Source of the DNA: Gammaproteobacteria bacterium
GTDB taxonomy: Bacteria > Pseudomonadota > Gammaproteobacteria > Enterobacterales > Alteromonadaceae
DNA length: 64,000 bases
NCBI GenBank assembly: GCA_018222985.1
Contig: JAAEZG010000001.1
Coordinates: forward strand, 329,292-393,291
Direction of reading: 5' to 3'
Below the pieces are notes generated by a model. That model saw nothing but the letters and a program-made list of their open reading frames with translations. It ran no database searches and was not told the DNA's origin. Below, one piece after another: positions 9,231 to 17,959 of this stretch; positions within the stretch are counted from its first letter, which is position 1, and the number at the start of each line of letters is the position of its first letter. Both the position numbers and the translations under genes were made by a program.

Positions 9231-10100
9231 TTACTTTTCTAAACGCGCCAATAAACTTGAGGTATCCCAACGCGAACCTCCCATTTTTTGCACTTCAGCA
9301 TAAAACTGATCAACCAAAGCCGTTAGCGGCATACTCAGGCCTTGGCGCTCGGCTTCGGTTAATGCAATTTTCAAATCTTTGCGCATCCAGTCCACCGCAA
9401 AACCGTGCTCGTAATGCTGTTCCCACATGGTTTTGTAGCGATTTTTCATCTGCCATGAACCCGCAGCACCTTGGCTAATGGCATTAATTAACGTGTCTGG
9501 GTCTAAGCCTACTTTGCGCGCAAGCTGTAGGCCTTCAGCTAAGCCCTGAACCACCCCAGCTATGCAAATTTGGTTCACCATTTTAGCCAACTGGCCATGC
9601 CCTGCCGGGCCCATATATTCGCGCGTTTTGGCATAACAAGCTAACGCGGCATCGGTGCGTTCTAGCGCCTCGCGATCACCACCGATCATAGCTGTTAGCA
9701 CACCGTTTTCAGCGCCCTGCTGTCCACCAGAAACCGGTGCATCTAAAAAGCCAATACCCTTTTCATGCGCCGCTTGAGCAAGTTCTTTGGCGAGTTCGGC
9801 CGAAGCGGTCGTGTGATCAATCAGCACGCTGCCTTTGCGCATTGTGGCAAGCACGCCGTGCTCACCAAATACCACTTGTCGAACATCGTCGTCGTTGCCC
9901 ACGCACAGCATCACAAAATCTGCCTGTGCCGCCGCTTGTGCCGGTGTTTCAGCGTATTGCCCAGCAAATTGCTGCGCCCACTTTTCTGCTTTTGCAGTGG
10001 TGCGGTTGTACACGGTGGTGGCAAAACCATTGTTCTGCAAATGCCCAGCCATGGGGTAGCCCATAACGCCCAACCCAATAAAAGCACACGCTTCACTCAT
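9231..10100 (-). CDS. NAD(P)-dependent beta-hydroxyacid dehydrogenase (3-hydroxyisobutyrate dehydrogenase family)
   Basis: This 289-residue enzyme has an N-terminal Rossmann motif GLGVMGYPMAGHL, the substrate signature DAPVSGGQQGAENG near residue 120, and the catalytic-lysine helix GQLAKMVNQI near 170. KDLKIALTEAE lies near the C terminus. These define the beta-hydroxyacid dehydrogenase family, which includes 3-hydroxyisobutyrate dehydrogenase, tartronate-semialdehyde reductase and glyoxylate/succinic-semialdehyde reductases; which substrate applies cannot be decided. It is the last gene of a four-gene operon with Nif3-like, cmoM and lipid kinase genes, 12 bases after the kinase. None of these neighbours points to a specific pathway. 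Confidence 0.88.
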   Translation of the reverse strand: MSEACAFIGLGVMGYPMAGHLQNNGFATTVYNRTTAKAEKWAQQFAGQYAETPAQAAAQADFVMLCVGNDDDVRQVVFGEHGVLATMRKGSVLIDHTTASAELAKELAQAAHEKGIGFLDAPVSGGQQGAENGVLTAMIGGDREALERTDAALACYAKTREYMGPAGHGQLAKMVNQICIAGVVQGLAEGLQLARKVGLDPDTLINAISQGAAGSWQMKNRYKTMWEQHYEHGFAVDWMRKDLKIALTEAERQGLSMPLTALVDQFYAEVQKMGGSRWDTSSLLARLEK

Positions 10101-10112
10101 ATACTTAGCCCT

Positions 10113-11006
10113 CTAATTTTTTTGCGCTGCACGTTGCGGCAGCGTGACAACTAAGGCATTTGCAACAGCGCTAACTGTTGCTGGCCCATGAAAATAAATA
10201 TCGCCATCTAACTCAATACGGTGCTCAGCATCACCCAAAGTGAATTGCTCGCCTACGGCATATTCTAACGCCGCTACGGTTTCAATGTGGCCGCGCCACA
10301 CCTTGAATAAGGCTTTCATTTGACGCCAGCGTGGCATTTTCGGAATACCAATCCAGGCTAACTGCGTGTGTTGCCGTGTGGCCTGTGGGTACACCGTAAT
10401 ACCACCGCCAATACAGCGCCCTAATGCGACAATTTGGCCGTCATCCCAATGTGGCGCGTGCCGTATGCGCGAGCGTAATGACTCACGGCCAAATAAATAG
10501 CGCAATAACGCAATTGAATAGCTTAACTTGCCAACCGATTGTTTCAGCCAACGGGGCTGCAATGCCATAAGATCAACACTCAGCCCGCAACCAACGTGAT
10601 TCACAAAGTACTGGTTCGCAAACTTCGGGTTGGCTGGTTTTACTAGGCCGATGGTTTGTGTCTGCTGTATAACGTTAGCACGCATGCGCCAGCGCCAGTG
10701 TGTTAGCCCCTGACTGTAGGCAAAGTCATTGCCGGTACCCATAGGAATGGCGCTAAGGGCGGTTGCAGTATGCGCCAACACATTAGCAGCAATGTTAATA
10801 CTGCCGTCGCCGCCTATCACCACACACTCGGTGGCGTGTTTGCAGTGCTGTTGCAACTGTTTTATGTCGCGATGCCGGCTAGCCGAACTAGCAATGGTTG
10901 TCACCGGCTGTTGTTGGTCGTTGAAAAACCGCTCATAAGCTACTGCATAACGCTTGGCACTGCGGCACAAGGCATTGTAGTAAATAACTACAGGCGGCTT
11001 AGGCAT
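10113..11006 (-). CDS. Diacylglycerol/lipid kinase (YegS/DAGK catalytic-domain family)
   Basis: The protein has 297 residues. VVIGGDGSINIAANVL near residues 60-75 is the DAGK nucleotide-binding GGDG motif, and AIPMGTGNDFAYSQGL near 90-105 is the second conserved block (PxGTxND). Family members phosphorylate lipid hydroxyls such as diacylglycerol, phosphatidylglycerol or sphingosine, using ATP at the membrane. The C-terminal beta-sandwich is present (ELDGDIYFHGPATVSAV). The start overlaps the end of cmoM by 8 bases, so translation is coupled. The true lipid substrate is unknown. Confidence 0.85.
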   Translation of the reverse strand: MPKPPVVIYYNALCRSAKRYAVAYERFFNDQQQPVTTIASSASRHRDIKQLQQHCKHATECVVIGGDGSINIAANVLAHTATALSAIPMGTGNDFAYSQGLTHWRWRMRANVIQQTQTIGLVKPANPKFANQYFVNHVGCGLSVDLMALQPRWLKQSVGKLSYSIALLRYLFGRESLRSRIRHAPHWDDGQIVALGRCIGGGITVYPQATRQHTQLAWIGIPKMPRWRQMKALFKVWRGHIETVAALEYAVGEQFTLGDAEHRIELDGDIYFHGPATVSAVANALVVTLPQRAAQKN

Positions 11007-11781
11007 GCTTGATCTGCCAATGTAAATAGCGACCTATATCCACGAAAGGCGCTTGCCGGTTATATTTCAACTCAAGCGCTAACAACTCATCAAAGCGCTG
11101 CTGATCACTGCGATTACGAAGATAATCATGAAAACAACGAACACCGGTTTTTTCCGTCACCGTTAAACTCGTAGCGCTAATCCACTGCGCAACCTGCTGC
11201 GGCGACAACGGCTGTTGGGGGCTCATTCGAACGGTTTTCTTCACGGTTAAATCAGCCTGCACGTAATCAAAATTGCCAAAAATAACATTGGCTAAGATTT
11301 TCGCGTCCCGATTATAAAACATCAACGATAAATGCCCCTCAGGGCTCATCAGTTGTTTCAAGGTATTTAGCGCCAGCTGCGGCTCACTAAGCCATTCTAA
11401 AACCGCATGACATAGCACGACGTCATAGGTTTGCTTCAGGCTTGCAGGTAGCTCTTGCAGCGGCGCCACTAAATAGCGGTAATGCTCAGCAAGCCCCGCT
11501 TTTAGGTGCTCCTGTTTCGCCGCCTCAACAATCTCATCAGAAATGTCCGTATGTGTGACGTCACAACCCAATTCAGCAAAACGCATCGACAATTGGCCCA
11601 AGCCGCCGCCAACGTCGAGCACCCGTAGCTTTCGCTGCTTTGCTTGTGCAAATAAGGGCTGCAAATCACGTTCAAGCACTGCCAAACGCAATTTGCCTTT
11701 GGTGGTAGCATAAATATTCTTTGAAAACTTTTGGGTACGGCCATCGAAGCTCGTGTCTTTACGCGCTTGTTTTTTCAACAT
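10999..11781 (-). CDS. cmoM: tRNA 5-carboxymethoxyuridine methyltransferase (CmoM)
   Basis: This 260-residue SAM-dependent methyltransferase aligns well by eye with E. coli CmoM (formerly SmtA). Shared blocks are KFSKNIYATTKGKLRLA, the SAM motif LDVGGGLGQLSMRFAELG, LCHAVLEWL, LSLMFYN, FGNFDYVQA and TGVRCFHDYLR. CmoM methylates cmo5U at the wobble position of tRNAs to mcmo5U, tuning decoding of codon boxes such as Ala, Ser, Pro and Thr. I chose the ATG at 11781 rather than the TTG four codons earlier because CAGGAA sits at the right distance. It is preceded by the Nif3-like gene with a 26-base gap. Confidence 0.93.
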   Translation of the reverse strand: MLKKQARKDTSFDGRTQKFSKNIYATTKGKLRLAVLERDLQPLFAQAKQRKLRVLDVGGGLGQLSMRFAELGCDVTHTDISDEIVEAAKQEHLKAGLAEHYRYLVAPLQELPASLKQTYDVVLCHAVLEWLSEPQLALNTLKQLMSPEGHLSLMFYNRDAKILANVIFGNFDYVQADLTVKKTVRMSPQQPLSPQQVAQWISATSLTVTEKTGVRCFHDYLRNRSDQQRFDELLALELKYNRQAPFVDIGRYLHWQIKHA

Positions 11782-11807
11782 GGGTTCCTGCAACCTATCA
11801 GGCCGGT

Positions 11808-12563
11808 TTAGGCCGGATTATCGATATCAATAAAATGGTGAGTTACACCGAATTTTTCAGCCACATGCTCGCCTAAGGCTTTTATACCGTAACGCTCGGT
11901 AGCGTGGTGGCCGGCAGCAAAATAGGCCATACCTTGTTCTACCGCGCTATGGGTTGTTTGCTCAGAAATCTCGCCACTTAAAAATGCATCGCAGCCAGCA
12001 ACTGCGGCTTGATCAATAAAGCCCTGCCCGCCGCCAGTACACCAAGCTATGCGTTGAATAAGCTGTGGCGCGTCAATACGAACGGTTAAGGGGCGCACTA
12101 AACAAGCAGAAATATGCTCGCCTAGCTGCTGTGAAGTTATCGGTTCGGGTAATTCACACTGCATCACCACCCCTTGGGGTTCTGCGCTGGCAAGTATTTG
12201 CGGTTGTGGCCAGCCGAATACTTGAGCTAGTTGCGCGTTATTACCAAACTCGGGGTGCACATCAAGCGGCAAATGGTAAGCAAACAAATTCATATCAGCT
12301 TGCAACAACGCTTTAATGCGACGTTGTTTCATACCGGTAATGACTTCGGGCTCATTTTTCCAAAAATAACCATGATGAACCAAAATGGCGTCGGCATTCA
12401 GAGCAATTGCTTTATCAATGAGTGCTTGGTTAGCGGTAACGCCCGTAACAATGGTGTTAATTTGTTGGCGCCCCTCAATTTGCAGCCCATTCGGACAATA
12501 ATCACGAATACGCTCAACCTGCAGTAATTCATTGAGATACTGTTGTAATTCTGTACGTCGCAC
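11808..12563 (-). CDS. Nif3-like dinuclear metal-centre protein (YbgI/DUF34)
   Basis: This 251-residue protein belongs to the conserved Nif3/YbgI family, which forms toroidal hexamers with a two-metal site. Metal ligands are visible in ILVHHGYFW (HH), AYHLPLDVH (H...D...H), and near the C terminus in FAAGHHATERYG (H and E). The SGEISEQTTHSA stretch is also conserved. The family is annotated as GTP cyclohydrolase 1 type 2 by homology, but its physiological role is uncertain. It leads the four-gene operon with cmoM. The length equals that of bacterial YbgI proteins lacking the extra PII-like domain. Confidence 0.92.
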   Translation of the reverse strand: MRRTELQQYLNELLQVERIRDYCPNGLQIEGRQQINTIVTGVTANQALIDKAIALNADAILVHHGYFWKNEPEVITGMKQRRIKALLQADMNLFAYHLPLDVHPEFGNNAQLAQVFGWPQPQILASAEPQGVVMQCELPEPITSQQLGEHISACLVRPLTVRIDAPQLIQRIAWCTGGGQGFIDQAAVAGCDAFLSGEISEQTTHSAVEQGMAYFAAGHHATERYGIKALGEHVAEKFGVTHHFIDIDNPA

Positions 12564-12753
12564 AATGCCCTCTTTTATTCGATGAAATGCTTATTTCAGC
12601 CACCGTTTTAGCATATTTTATGACTTATTTGCGCATAAAAGTGTCAGTGATTAGACAATGCTCATAAAAAACGGTATAAATTTGAAACACCTTAATTAAA
12701 GCGCGTTTATTGTAACGCATTCTTTGTAACGCATGGCCGATAGGATTATATCC

Positions 12754-13158
12754 ATGAGCAAACTTGATAAAGACCAAGTGCTTGCTGATTTTACTGCAGC
12801 GTACCAGCAAGCTCACGGTAAAAAGCCGACTATTGAAGCAAAAGGTGGTTGGTACAGTGTTGATGGCGGAAAAAATGTGCGCCTCGCGCAACTAGCTGAA
12901 GAAGCTGAAGCACTTGCCGGCGGCAAGTCAGCTGAGAAAGCCAAGCCAGCTAAAAAAGCTGAGCCTGCCCCAAAAGCAGCCAAGAAAGCGGCCCCAGCTA
13001 AGAAAGCTGCGCCAGCGAAAAAAGCAGCTGCGGCCAAAAAGCCGGCGGCAAAAGCTAAAGTTGCCAAGTCTGGTGGTGGTTTAACCGCCAAAGAACTTTG
13101 GCGTCAGCGCTTAGAACAAGACACCACATTGTCTCGTCTACCGCGTGGTTACGATTGA
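12754..13158 (+). CDS. Histone H1-like Lys/Ala/Pro-rich basic protein
   Basis: The protein has 134 residues. Residues 1-50 form a small acidic-basic head with GGWYSVDGGKNVRLAQLAEE. Residues 60-110 are a low-complexity tail of KKAAPAKKA repeats like eukaryotic H1 and bacterial AlgP/Hc1-type proteins. The last 30 residues are an ordinary tail with TAKELWRQRLEQDTTLSRLPRGYD. The start at 12754 follows AGGA at 12742-12745; an earlier in-frame ATG at 12733 lacks a good site. It is probably a nucleoid- or nucleic-acid-binding protein by composition, which is an inference. It is monocistronic, with its own terminator. The head region resembles nothing I can name. Confidence 0.75.
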   Translation: MSKLDKDQVLADFTAAYQQAHGKKPTIEAKGGWYSVDGGKNVRLAQLAEEAEALAGGKSAEKAKPAKKAEPAPKAAKKAAPAKKAAPAKKAAAAKKPAAKAKVAKSGGGLTAKELWRQRLEQDTTLSRLPRGYD

Positions 13159-13180
13159 GTTAAAGTATATTGATTCATGA

Positions 13181-13212
13181 AAAGAGCCGCTTTTGAAAGC
13201 GGCTCTTTTTTT
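13181..13212 (+). terminator. Rho-independent terminator after H1-like gene
   Basis: An AAAGAGCCGCT/AGCGGCTCTTT stem (13181-13191 with 13198-13208) with a short loop is followed by a T tract. It ends the H1-like transcript 23 bases past the stop codon. Confidence 0.92.
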
Positions 13213-13305
13213 GCCTATGACAATACTATTAATATAATAAAACGGTATAGTAAGGGCCTCTGTCAGCGTCTTTGATCTTTTTGATAACAGAAGAGGTCGT
13301 GGTAC

Positions 13306-15054
13306 ATGTCTCAGCAACAACAACGCCCAAGTCGCATTCAACTATTTAGTGGCCTGAGGGCCGCATGGGCTACTGGTTATTCGCTACCAGACCTCCGCAA
13401 AGATATATTAGCGGGTCTAACTATAGGTACCGTTGCGCTGCCACTATCCATGGCATTAGCTATTGCCACGGGTGTACCACCACAACACGGCTTGTATACC
13501 GCTATTATCGCCGGTGCCATTATTGCGCTAACCGGTGGCTCGCGTTTTAATGTTTCCGGCCCTACAGCGGCCTTTGTCGTTATTTTATTCCCCATTGTTC
13601 AACAATATGGTTTGGGCGGTCTGCTTATTGCAACCATGATGGCTGGCGTTATCCTCATCGTCATGGGTTTAACGCGAATGGGAAAACTTATTCAATTTGT
13701 TCCTTACCCGGTCATTCTTGGCTTTACGGCAGGTATCGCCGTCGTCATTGCCACATTACAAATTCCCGATTTTTTTGGGCTAACCAATTTAAAACTTGGC
13801 GAGCATTTTACCGCTAATATTAGTGAAATATTTTCAGCGCTACCGCAGGTCAATCCCATAGAGCTTGGAATTGGTCTATTTACTTTGCTAATAATGCTAA
13901 TTTGGCCAAAACTGAACACGCCTATACCAGCACCACTTGTTGGATTGGTCAGTGCCGCTTTCTTAGCCTACCTTCTCAATCATTATTTCGTTGCAGGCTG
14001 GAACCTCTCAACAATAGAAACCATAGCATCACGCTTTACATGGCAAGCCGATGGACAGAGCGGCTACGGCATTCCCCCTATTCCGCCCACATTTTTAGCG
14101 CCTTGGAACTTGCCGGGCGCCAATGGTCAACCATTACAGTTAAACTTCTCACTGATTCGTGAGCTATCAGGGCCAGCATTTGCAATTGCTATTTTAGGTG
14201 CGATTGAGTCATTACTCTGCGCGGTCGTTGCAGATGGGCTTACCAAAACTAAACATGATGCGAATGGCGAATTAATTGGTCAAGGTCTAGGTAATATTGT
14301 AGCGCCGCTATTTGGTGGCATCACTGCCACAGCAGCCTTAGCTCGCACAGCGACCAACATTCGCAGTGGCGCACGTTCACCTATTGCCGCTATTATTCAT
14401 TCACTCGTGGTGTTATTAGCTGTGATTGCGCTGGCGGGAATATTAGGCTTTGTACCGATGGCTGCGCTTGCGGCTTTATTGTTTATTATTGCTTGGAATA
14501 TGAGCGAATCACGCCATTTCCTGCGCACTGTGCGCACTGCACCAAAAGACGATGTCACCATTTTACTGGTCTGCTTCGGTCTCACCGTGATCTTCGATAT
14601 GGTATTAGCTGTTGCAGTAGGTATTGGTTTAGCCGGTGCATTGTTTATCCGTCGTATGGCACATTTAACACAAAGCCAAGCCCAGGGCCGCGACGCTAAC
14701 CCTGCGACCAAAGACTTACCAGACAGCGTGATAATTTACGATGTCAACGGTCCACTATTTTTTGGCGCGGCAGAAAAAGCGCTTACCGCTTTGCAGCGGG
14801 TCGACAGTCATATACAAACAGTTATTTTAGATATGTATGACGTGCCGAGCATTGACGGCACCGCCATTGTTGCGCTGCAATCACTTGTTGCAGAAATGCA
14901 CCGGCAGCAGGTTGGGGTTATTTTTGTGGGTTTATCGGCACAAATGCAAGTGAAGTTAAATCGTGCTGGTATTGTGAAGCACGTTGGAACACTTAGCTTT
15001 TGTCGCCATTTGAGTCATGCGCGTAACGTAGCGATACGGTGGCAGCAAGCCTGA
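13306..15054 (+). CDS. SulP-family anion transporter with STAS domain
   Basis: This 582-residue inner-membrane protein has the SulP/SLC26 layout. Residues about 25-430 carry 10-14 hydrophobic helices with VALPLSMALAIATGVPPQ and GGSRFNVSGPTAAFVVIL, the signature loops that line the substrate pocket. A cytosolic STAS domain occupies about residues 475-575 (VIIYDVNGPLFFGAAEKA, DMYDVPSIDGTAIVAL). Family members carry sulfate, bicarbonate or dicarboxylates such as succinate (DauA). No carbonic anhydrase or sulfur gene is adjacent, so the substrate is undetermined. It is convergent with the photoprotection operon. Confidence 0.93.
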   Translation: MSQQQQRPSRIQLFSGLRAAWATGYSLPDLRKDILAGLTIGTVALPLSMALAIATGVPPQHGLYTAIIAGAIIALTGGSRFNVSGPTAAFVVILFPIVQQYGLGGLLIATMMAGVILIVMGLTRMGKLIQFVPYPVILGFTAGIAVVIATLQIPDFFGLTNLKLGEHFTANISEIFSALPQVNPIELGIGLFTLLIMLIWPKLNTPIPAPLVGLVSAAFLAYLLNHYFVAGWNLSTIETIASRFTWQADGQSGYGIPPIPPTFLAPWNLPGANGQPLQLNFSLIRELSGPAFAIAILGAIESLLCAVVADGLTKTKHDANGELIGQGLGNIVAPLFGGITATAALARTATNIRSGARSPIAAIIHSLVVLLAVIALAGILGFVPMAALAALLFIIAWNMSESRHFLRTVRTAPKDDVTILLVCFGLTVIFDMVLAVAVGIGLAGALFIRRMAHLTQSQAQGRDANPATKDLPDSVIIYDVNGPLFFGAAEKALTALQRVDSHIQTVILDMYDVPSIDGTAIVALQSLVAEMHRQQVGVIFVGLSAQMQVKLNRAGIVKHVGTLSFCRHLSHARNVAIRWQQA

Positions 15055-15068
15055 TAATAGGCTTGCTG
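15043..15068. terminator. Inverted repeat between convergent SulP and DUF3833 genes
   Basis: CAGCAAGCCT (15043-15052) and AGGCTTGCTG (15059-15068) form a perfect 10-bp stem with a 6-base loop overlapping the SulP stop codon. There is no strong T tract on either side. It may act as a shared two-way terminator between convergent units, or simply stabilise 3' ends. Confidence 0.55.
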
Positions 15069-15084
15069 TTGCATAATTGATAAA

Positions 15085-15621
15085 CTATTTTTTACCGATG
15101 TAGAGTGTAATTTCGCCTACTTCAATACCAAATTTGTACATTTTGGTGCGGTTAATCATGTTGTTTTCATCAACCAAGTACAACCAATCGTCCAGTTTGA
15201 CTTCAAAAGGTTCACCGTCACGTTCAATAATCAGCGTGTAGCTCCAGTTTAAGACGTTACCCGCTGTGGTTCCCATGGCCACATCAGCAACGTCAGCGGC
15301 GCGGCCTTCGTAGCTATTTTCACCGGTTTTGGTGATACGCCAAATACGTTCATCGGTGGTGCCATCGGCATAATAAAACTGTTCATCCAGCACGCCATTA
15401 TTACCGTCCCAAGTGCCTTGTAAATCGGCCTTGAAACGTTGAATAACTTTACCGCTGTAATCTTGCACCATGCCATAGGCAACGAGCTCGCCATTGAAAA
15501 ACTCTTCGAGCTTCAATACCGGCTGTTCGTTTTGGTAGTCTTCAATTGGGGTTGAGCAACCAACAAGAACTACTACAGTTAAGGTCAGCACTAACGTTTT
15601 GAGAAAACCGGTTACGTTCAT
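15085..15621 (-). CDS. DUF3833 family lipoprotein
   Basis: The protein has 178 residues. The N terminus is a lipoprotein signal with the lipobox VLVGC (Cys at about residue 22). The rest fits DUF3833: EEFFNGELVAYGMVQDYSG, then FKADLQGTW and LDEQFYYADGTTDERIW. It is the last gene of the ten-gene photoprotection operon and overlaps the preceding gene by 4 bases. DUF3833 genes often travel with the DUF1365, FAD amine oxidase, SDR and cfa genes found here, so a role in envelope lipid remodelling or transport is likely but unproven. Confidence 0.88.
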   Translation of the reverse strand: MNVTGFLKTLVLTLTVVVLVGCSTPIEDYQNEQPVLKLEEFFNGELVAYGMVQDYSGKVIQRFKADLQGTWDGNNGVLDEQFYYADGTTDERIWRITKTGENSYEGRAADVADVAMGTTAGNVLNWSYTLIIERDGEPFEVKLDDWLYLVDENNMINRTKMYKFGIEVGEITLYIGKK

Positions 15622-16166
15622 TTTCGTGCTCCTATTAATTCGTCGCGTTCACTTTTGAAACGCGATTTTTCATCTAACCAGATCGCTAAGAAATCTTGGG
15701 TAAATTGCGCCGATTCAACCACCCCAAGTTCACCCTCGGGGCCAAAAAACTGAGCGTGTCCTGCGGCGGTTTCCACTAGCGTGATGCAGTCACCTTCGCG
15801 TACATTGGGCCACATATCTTCCAACCGCTTCAGCCACAGCTTATGCTCGTCAGTGACACGAATTTCAAGGCGCTGCCACTCTTCCTCAGTGGTATCCACC
15901 AAATCTTGCGCTTTAATGTCGCGCAAATAGCTTAGTTGCAATGCGCGACGCTGTGCATTTTCATAAGCACCCGTCTCGGTGCGCAACTCGGCGTCATAAA
16001 CGTCCCAAAACCACACTTGCAAGCGCGTTTTACCGACCGGTTTTAATTCCTTAAATGGTTCGACTGCGGCGCACTGTGACGCATAAGACGATGCAGCGAA
16101 CACCATGAGCATGCTGCCCATAACAACGGTCAATGCGGTCTGAATCACGCGTTTTGCTGCTTTCAT
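15618..16166 (-). CDS. Secreted chalcone isomerase-like protein
   Basis: The protein has 182 residues from the ATG at 16166, which follows GGAGG and opens a signal peptide (VVMGSMLMVFAASSYASQC). The mature part has the bacterial chalcone-isomerase-like fold signature: VGKTRLQVWFWDVYDAELRT, LQLSYLRDIKAQDLVDTT and a C-terminal LAIWLDEKSRF. Bacterial members are not known to act on flavonoids; they may bind fatty acids. It overlaps the upstream DUF2878 gene by 4 bases (ATGA) and the downstream DUF3833 gene by 4 bases. The context suggests a periplasmic lipid-related role within the singlet-oxygen response. Confidence 0.8.
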   Translation of the reverse strand: MKAAKRVIQTALTVVMGSMLMVFAASSYASQCAAVEPFKELKPVGKTRLQVWFWDVYDAELRTETGAYENAQRRALQLSYLRDIKAQDLVDTTEEEWQRLEIRVTDEHKLWLKRLEDMWPNVREGDCITLVETAAGHAQFFGPEGELGVVESAQFTQDFLAIWLDEKSRFKSERDELIGARK

Positions 16167-16693
16167 AAGGCCTCCTTCGTCACTAGCCGTGGCATAAGCA
16201 AAGCAAATATCACCATATATACGGCCCAAAGCGCCGCATAGATTACCCACATTAGCCATTCTTTTTGTAATAACTCTGCCGCACCTAAACGAATACCAAT
16301 AGCGTAGGTTAATGGGCCCGAAGCAACGCCTAACAAAGCGGCCCAAACGGGTCGTCCGGCTAAGTCGGCAAGGGTATTCATGAGCATAGCCACAAACCCT
16401 AACCAGAGCATAATAAGCCACCAGGGTAAGAAGCCACCGTCAAAGCGCAAAATACCAACACCAACCACACTGGCCTCAAGCCCTAAGCCTAGCACCACAA
16501 ACAATCCGTAGACGCGCCACGAAAACGGCCCACTACGCAAGGCGACGAAGATTTGCGCCGCAACCAATATCGATGTCGCCCATATCCATTCTGCGCGTCC
16601 AGCAACGGCGCTAAACCAAACCAAATCAAACAAAAATAGGCCCACCAACTTGGGGGCCCATTTCTTCCATAGTGCGGGGTTCAAAAAGCGCAT
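16163..16693 (-). CDS. DUF2878 membrane protein
   Basis: This 176-residue protein is mostly hydrophobic, with about five transmembrane helices (LFLFDLVWFSAVAG, ILVAAQIFVALR, LFVVLGLGLEASVVGVG, WWLIMLWLGFVAMLMNTL, and a C-terminal AALWAVYMVIFALLMPRL). The arrangement matches DUF2878, a small inner-membrane family that commonly follows cfa and DUF1365 genes in marine gammaproteobacteria. The start at 16693 lies just after the cfa stop; an upstream in-frame start at 16726 would overlap cfa. No catalytic motif is recognised, and its function is unknown. Confidence 0.75.
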   Translation of the reverse strand: MRFLNPALWKKWAPKLVGLFLFDLVWFSAVAGRAEWIWATSILVAAQIFVALRSGPFSWRVYGLFVVLGLGLEASVVGVGILRFDGGFLPWWLIMLWLGFVAMLMNTLADLAGRPVWAALLGVASGPLTYAIGIRLGAAELLQKEWLMWVIYAALWAVYMVIFALLMPRLVTKEAL

Positions 16694-16697
16694 ACGG

Positions 16698-17948
16698 CTA
16701 GCGACACTGCGGTTTGGTTGCAACAAGCTGCACGGCAGAAACCGTGCGCTCTAAAAAACCACCTTCGCAATAGCACAGGTAATAATTCCACATCCGCCCA
16801 AAGCGGTCGTCATACCCATATTGTTGCAGTTGTGGCTGGGCTTTATTAAAGTTCACCCGCCAGTCTTCAAGGGTTTTTGCATAGTCAAAGCCAATATCAT
16901 CCACGTGGCGAACCACCATGTCTGTGTGCTTAGTAAACATTTCGGCCATCATGGTTAACGACGGTAAAAAGCCACCCGGGAAGATGTATTTTTGAATAAA
17001 ATCCACTGAGTTGGCATAGCTCCGCATACGTTGGTCAGCAATAGTAATTGCCTGTAACGCCATTTTGCCTTGTGGTTTTAATAACCGGCTACAGGTTTTA
17101 AAGAAAGTAGCCATGTATTTACGGCCCACTGCTTCTATCATTTCAACCGACACTAACTTATCGAATTGCCCCTCTAGATCGCGATAGTCTTTCTTTAATA
17201 GCGTAATTTTGTCACCCAACCCTTCACGTTCAATTAACGCAGCGGTGTACGCGTGTTGCTCATCTGAAATAGTGGTGGTGGTTACTTTGCAGCCATAGTG
17301 TTTGGCAGCGAAAACTGCTAAACCGCCCCACCCGGTGCCAACTTCCAATAAGTGGTCGTTTTCATTCAACTCAAGGCTGTCGCACAAGCGCTTCAGTTTA
17401 TATTGTTGCGCTTCCGCCAAGCTTGCTTGCGCATTTGGGTAAACGGCACTTGAATATTGTAAGGCGGGGTCTAAAAATGCCTTATACAGTTCGTTGCCTA
17501 AATCATAATGCGCAGAAATATTCTCTTTGGCTTGGCGCTTCGAATTATTGCGGCGCCAATGCTGAAATTTTTGAATTGGCAGTAACAACCAACTCAACTT
17601 AGCTTCGGCCGCATCTAGCGCCGGTAAGTTGCGTGCAAATACTTGTATTACGTGGGTTAAGTTAGGCGTTGTCCAGCTTTCATCCAGAAACAGCTCTGCA
17701 GCACCAATACTGCCCCCAAACAAAAAGCGGCGGAAGAAACCTGGTTTCTGAATATCAATTTCAGCTTTCAACTCACTGTCAGCTTGCCCAAAACGTCCAA
17801 CAACTTGGCCGCGTTCTTTCACCACCAAACAGCCCTCTTGCAGCTGCTTCAGTAGGCCCAAAACAACATTTCGAAATAGCTTGTCCATGGTTGATAAATC
17901 ACGACGTAAATCGCTTTGCATAGCCGTTAACGCATTTTCTTCGTACAT
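16698..17948 (-). CDS. cfa: Cyclopropane-fatty-acyl-phospholipid synthase
   Basis: This 416-residue SAM-dependent enzyme methylenates unsaturated acyl chains of membrane phospholipids to cyclopropane or related modified fatty acids. A variable N-terminal domain is followed by ENISAHYDLGNELYKAFLD, the SAM motif LLEVGTGWGGLAVFAA, TTISDEQHAYTAALI, VSVEMIEAVG, and QKYIFPGGFLPSL, all family signatures. The ATG at 17948 follows AAGGG, while a GTG at 17963 would overlap the DUF1365 stop. In Rhodobacter-type systems cfaA is a direct target of the RpoE-ChrR singlet-oxygen response, consistent with the sigma/ChrR genes nearby. Confidence 0.95.
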   Translation of the reverse strand: MYEENALTAMQSDLRRDLSTMDKLFRNVVLGLLKQLQEGCLVVKERGQVVGRFGQADSELKAEIDIQKPGFFRRFLFGGSIGAAELFLDESWTTPNLTHVIQVFARNLPALDAAEAKLSWLLLPIQKFQHWRRNNSKRQAKENISAHYDLGNELYKAFLDPALQYSSAVYPNAQASLAEAQQYKLKRLCDSLELNENDHLLEVGTGWGGLAVFAAKHYGCKVTTTTISDEQHAYTAALIEREGLGDKITLLKKDYRDLEGQFDKLVSVEMIEAVGRKYMATFFKTCSRLLKPQGKMALQAITIADQRMRSYANSVDFIQKYIFPGGFLPSLTMMAEMFTKHTDMVVRHVDDIGFDYAKTLEDWRVNFNKAQPQLQQYGYDDRFGRMWNYYLCYCEGGFLERTVSAVQLVATKPQCR

Positions 17949-17959
17949 AACCCTTGTTC

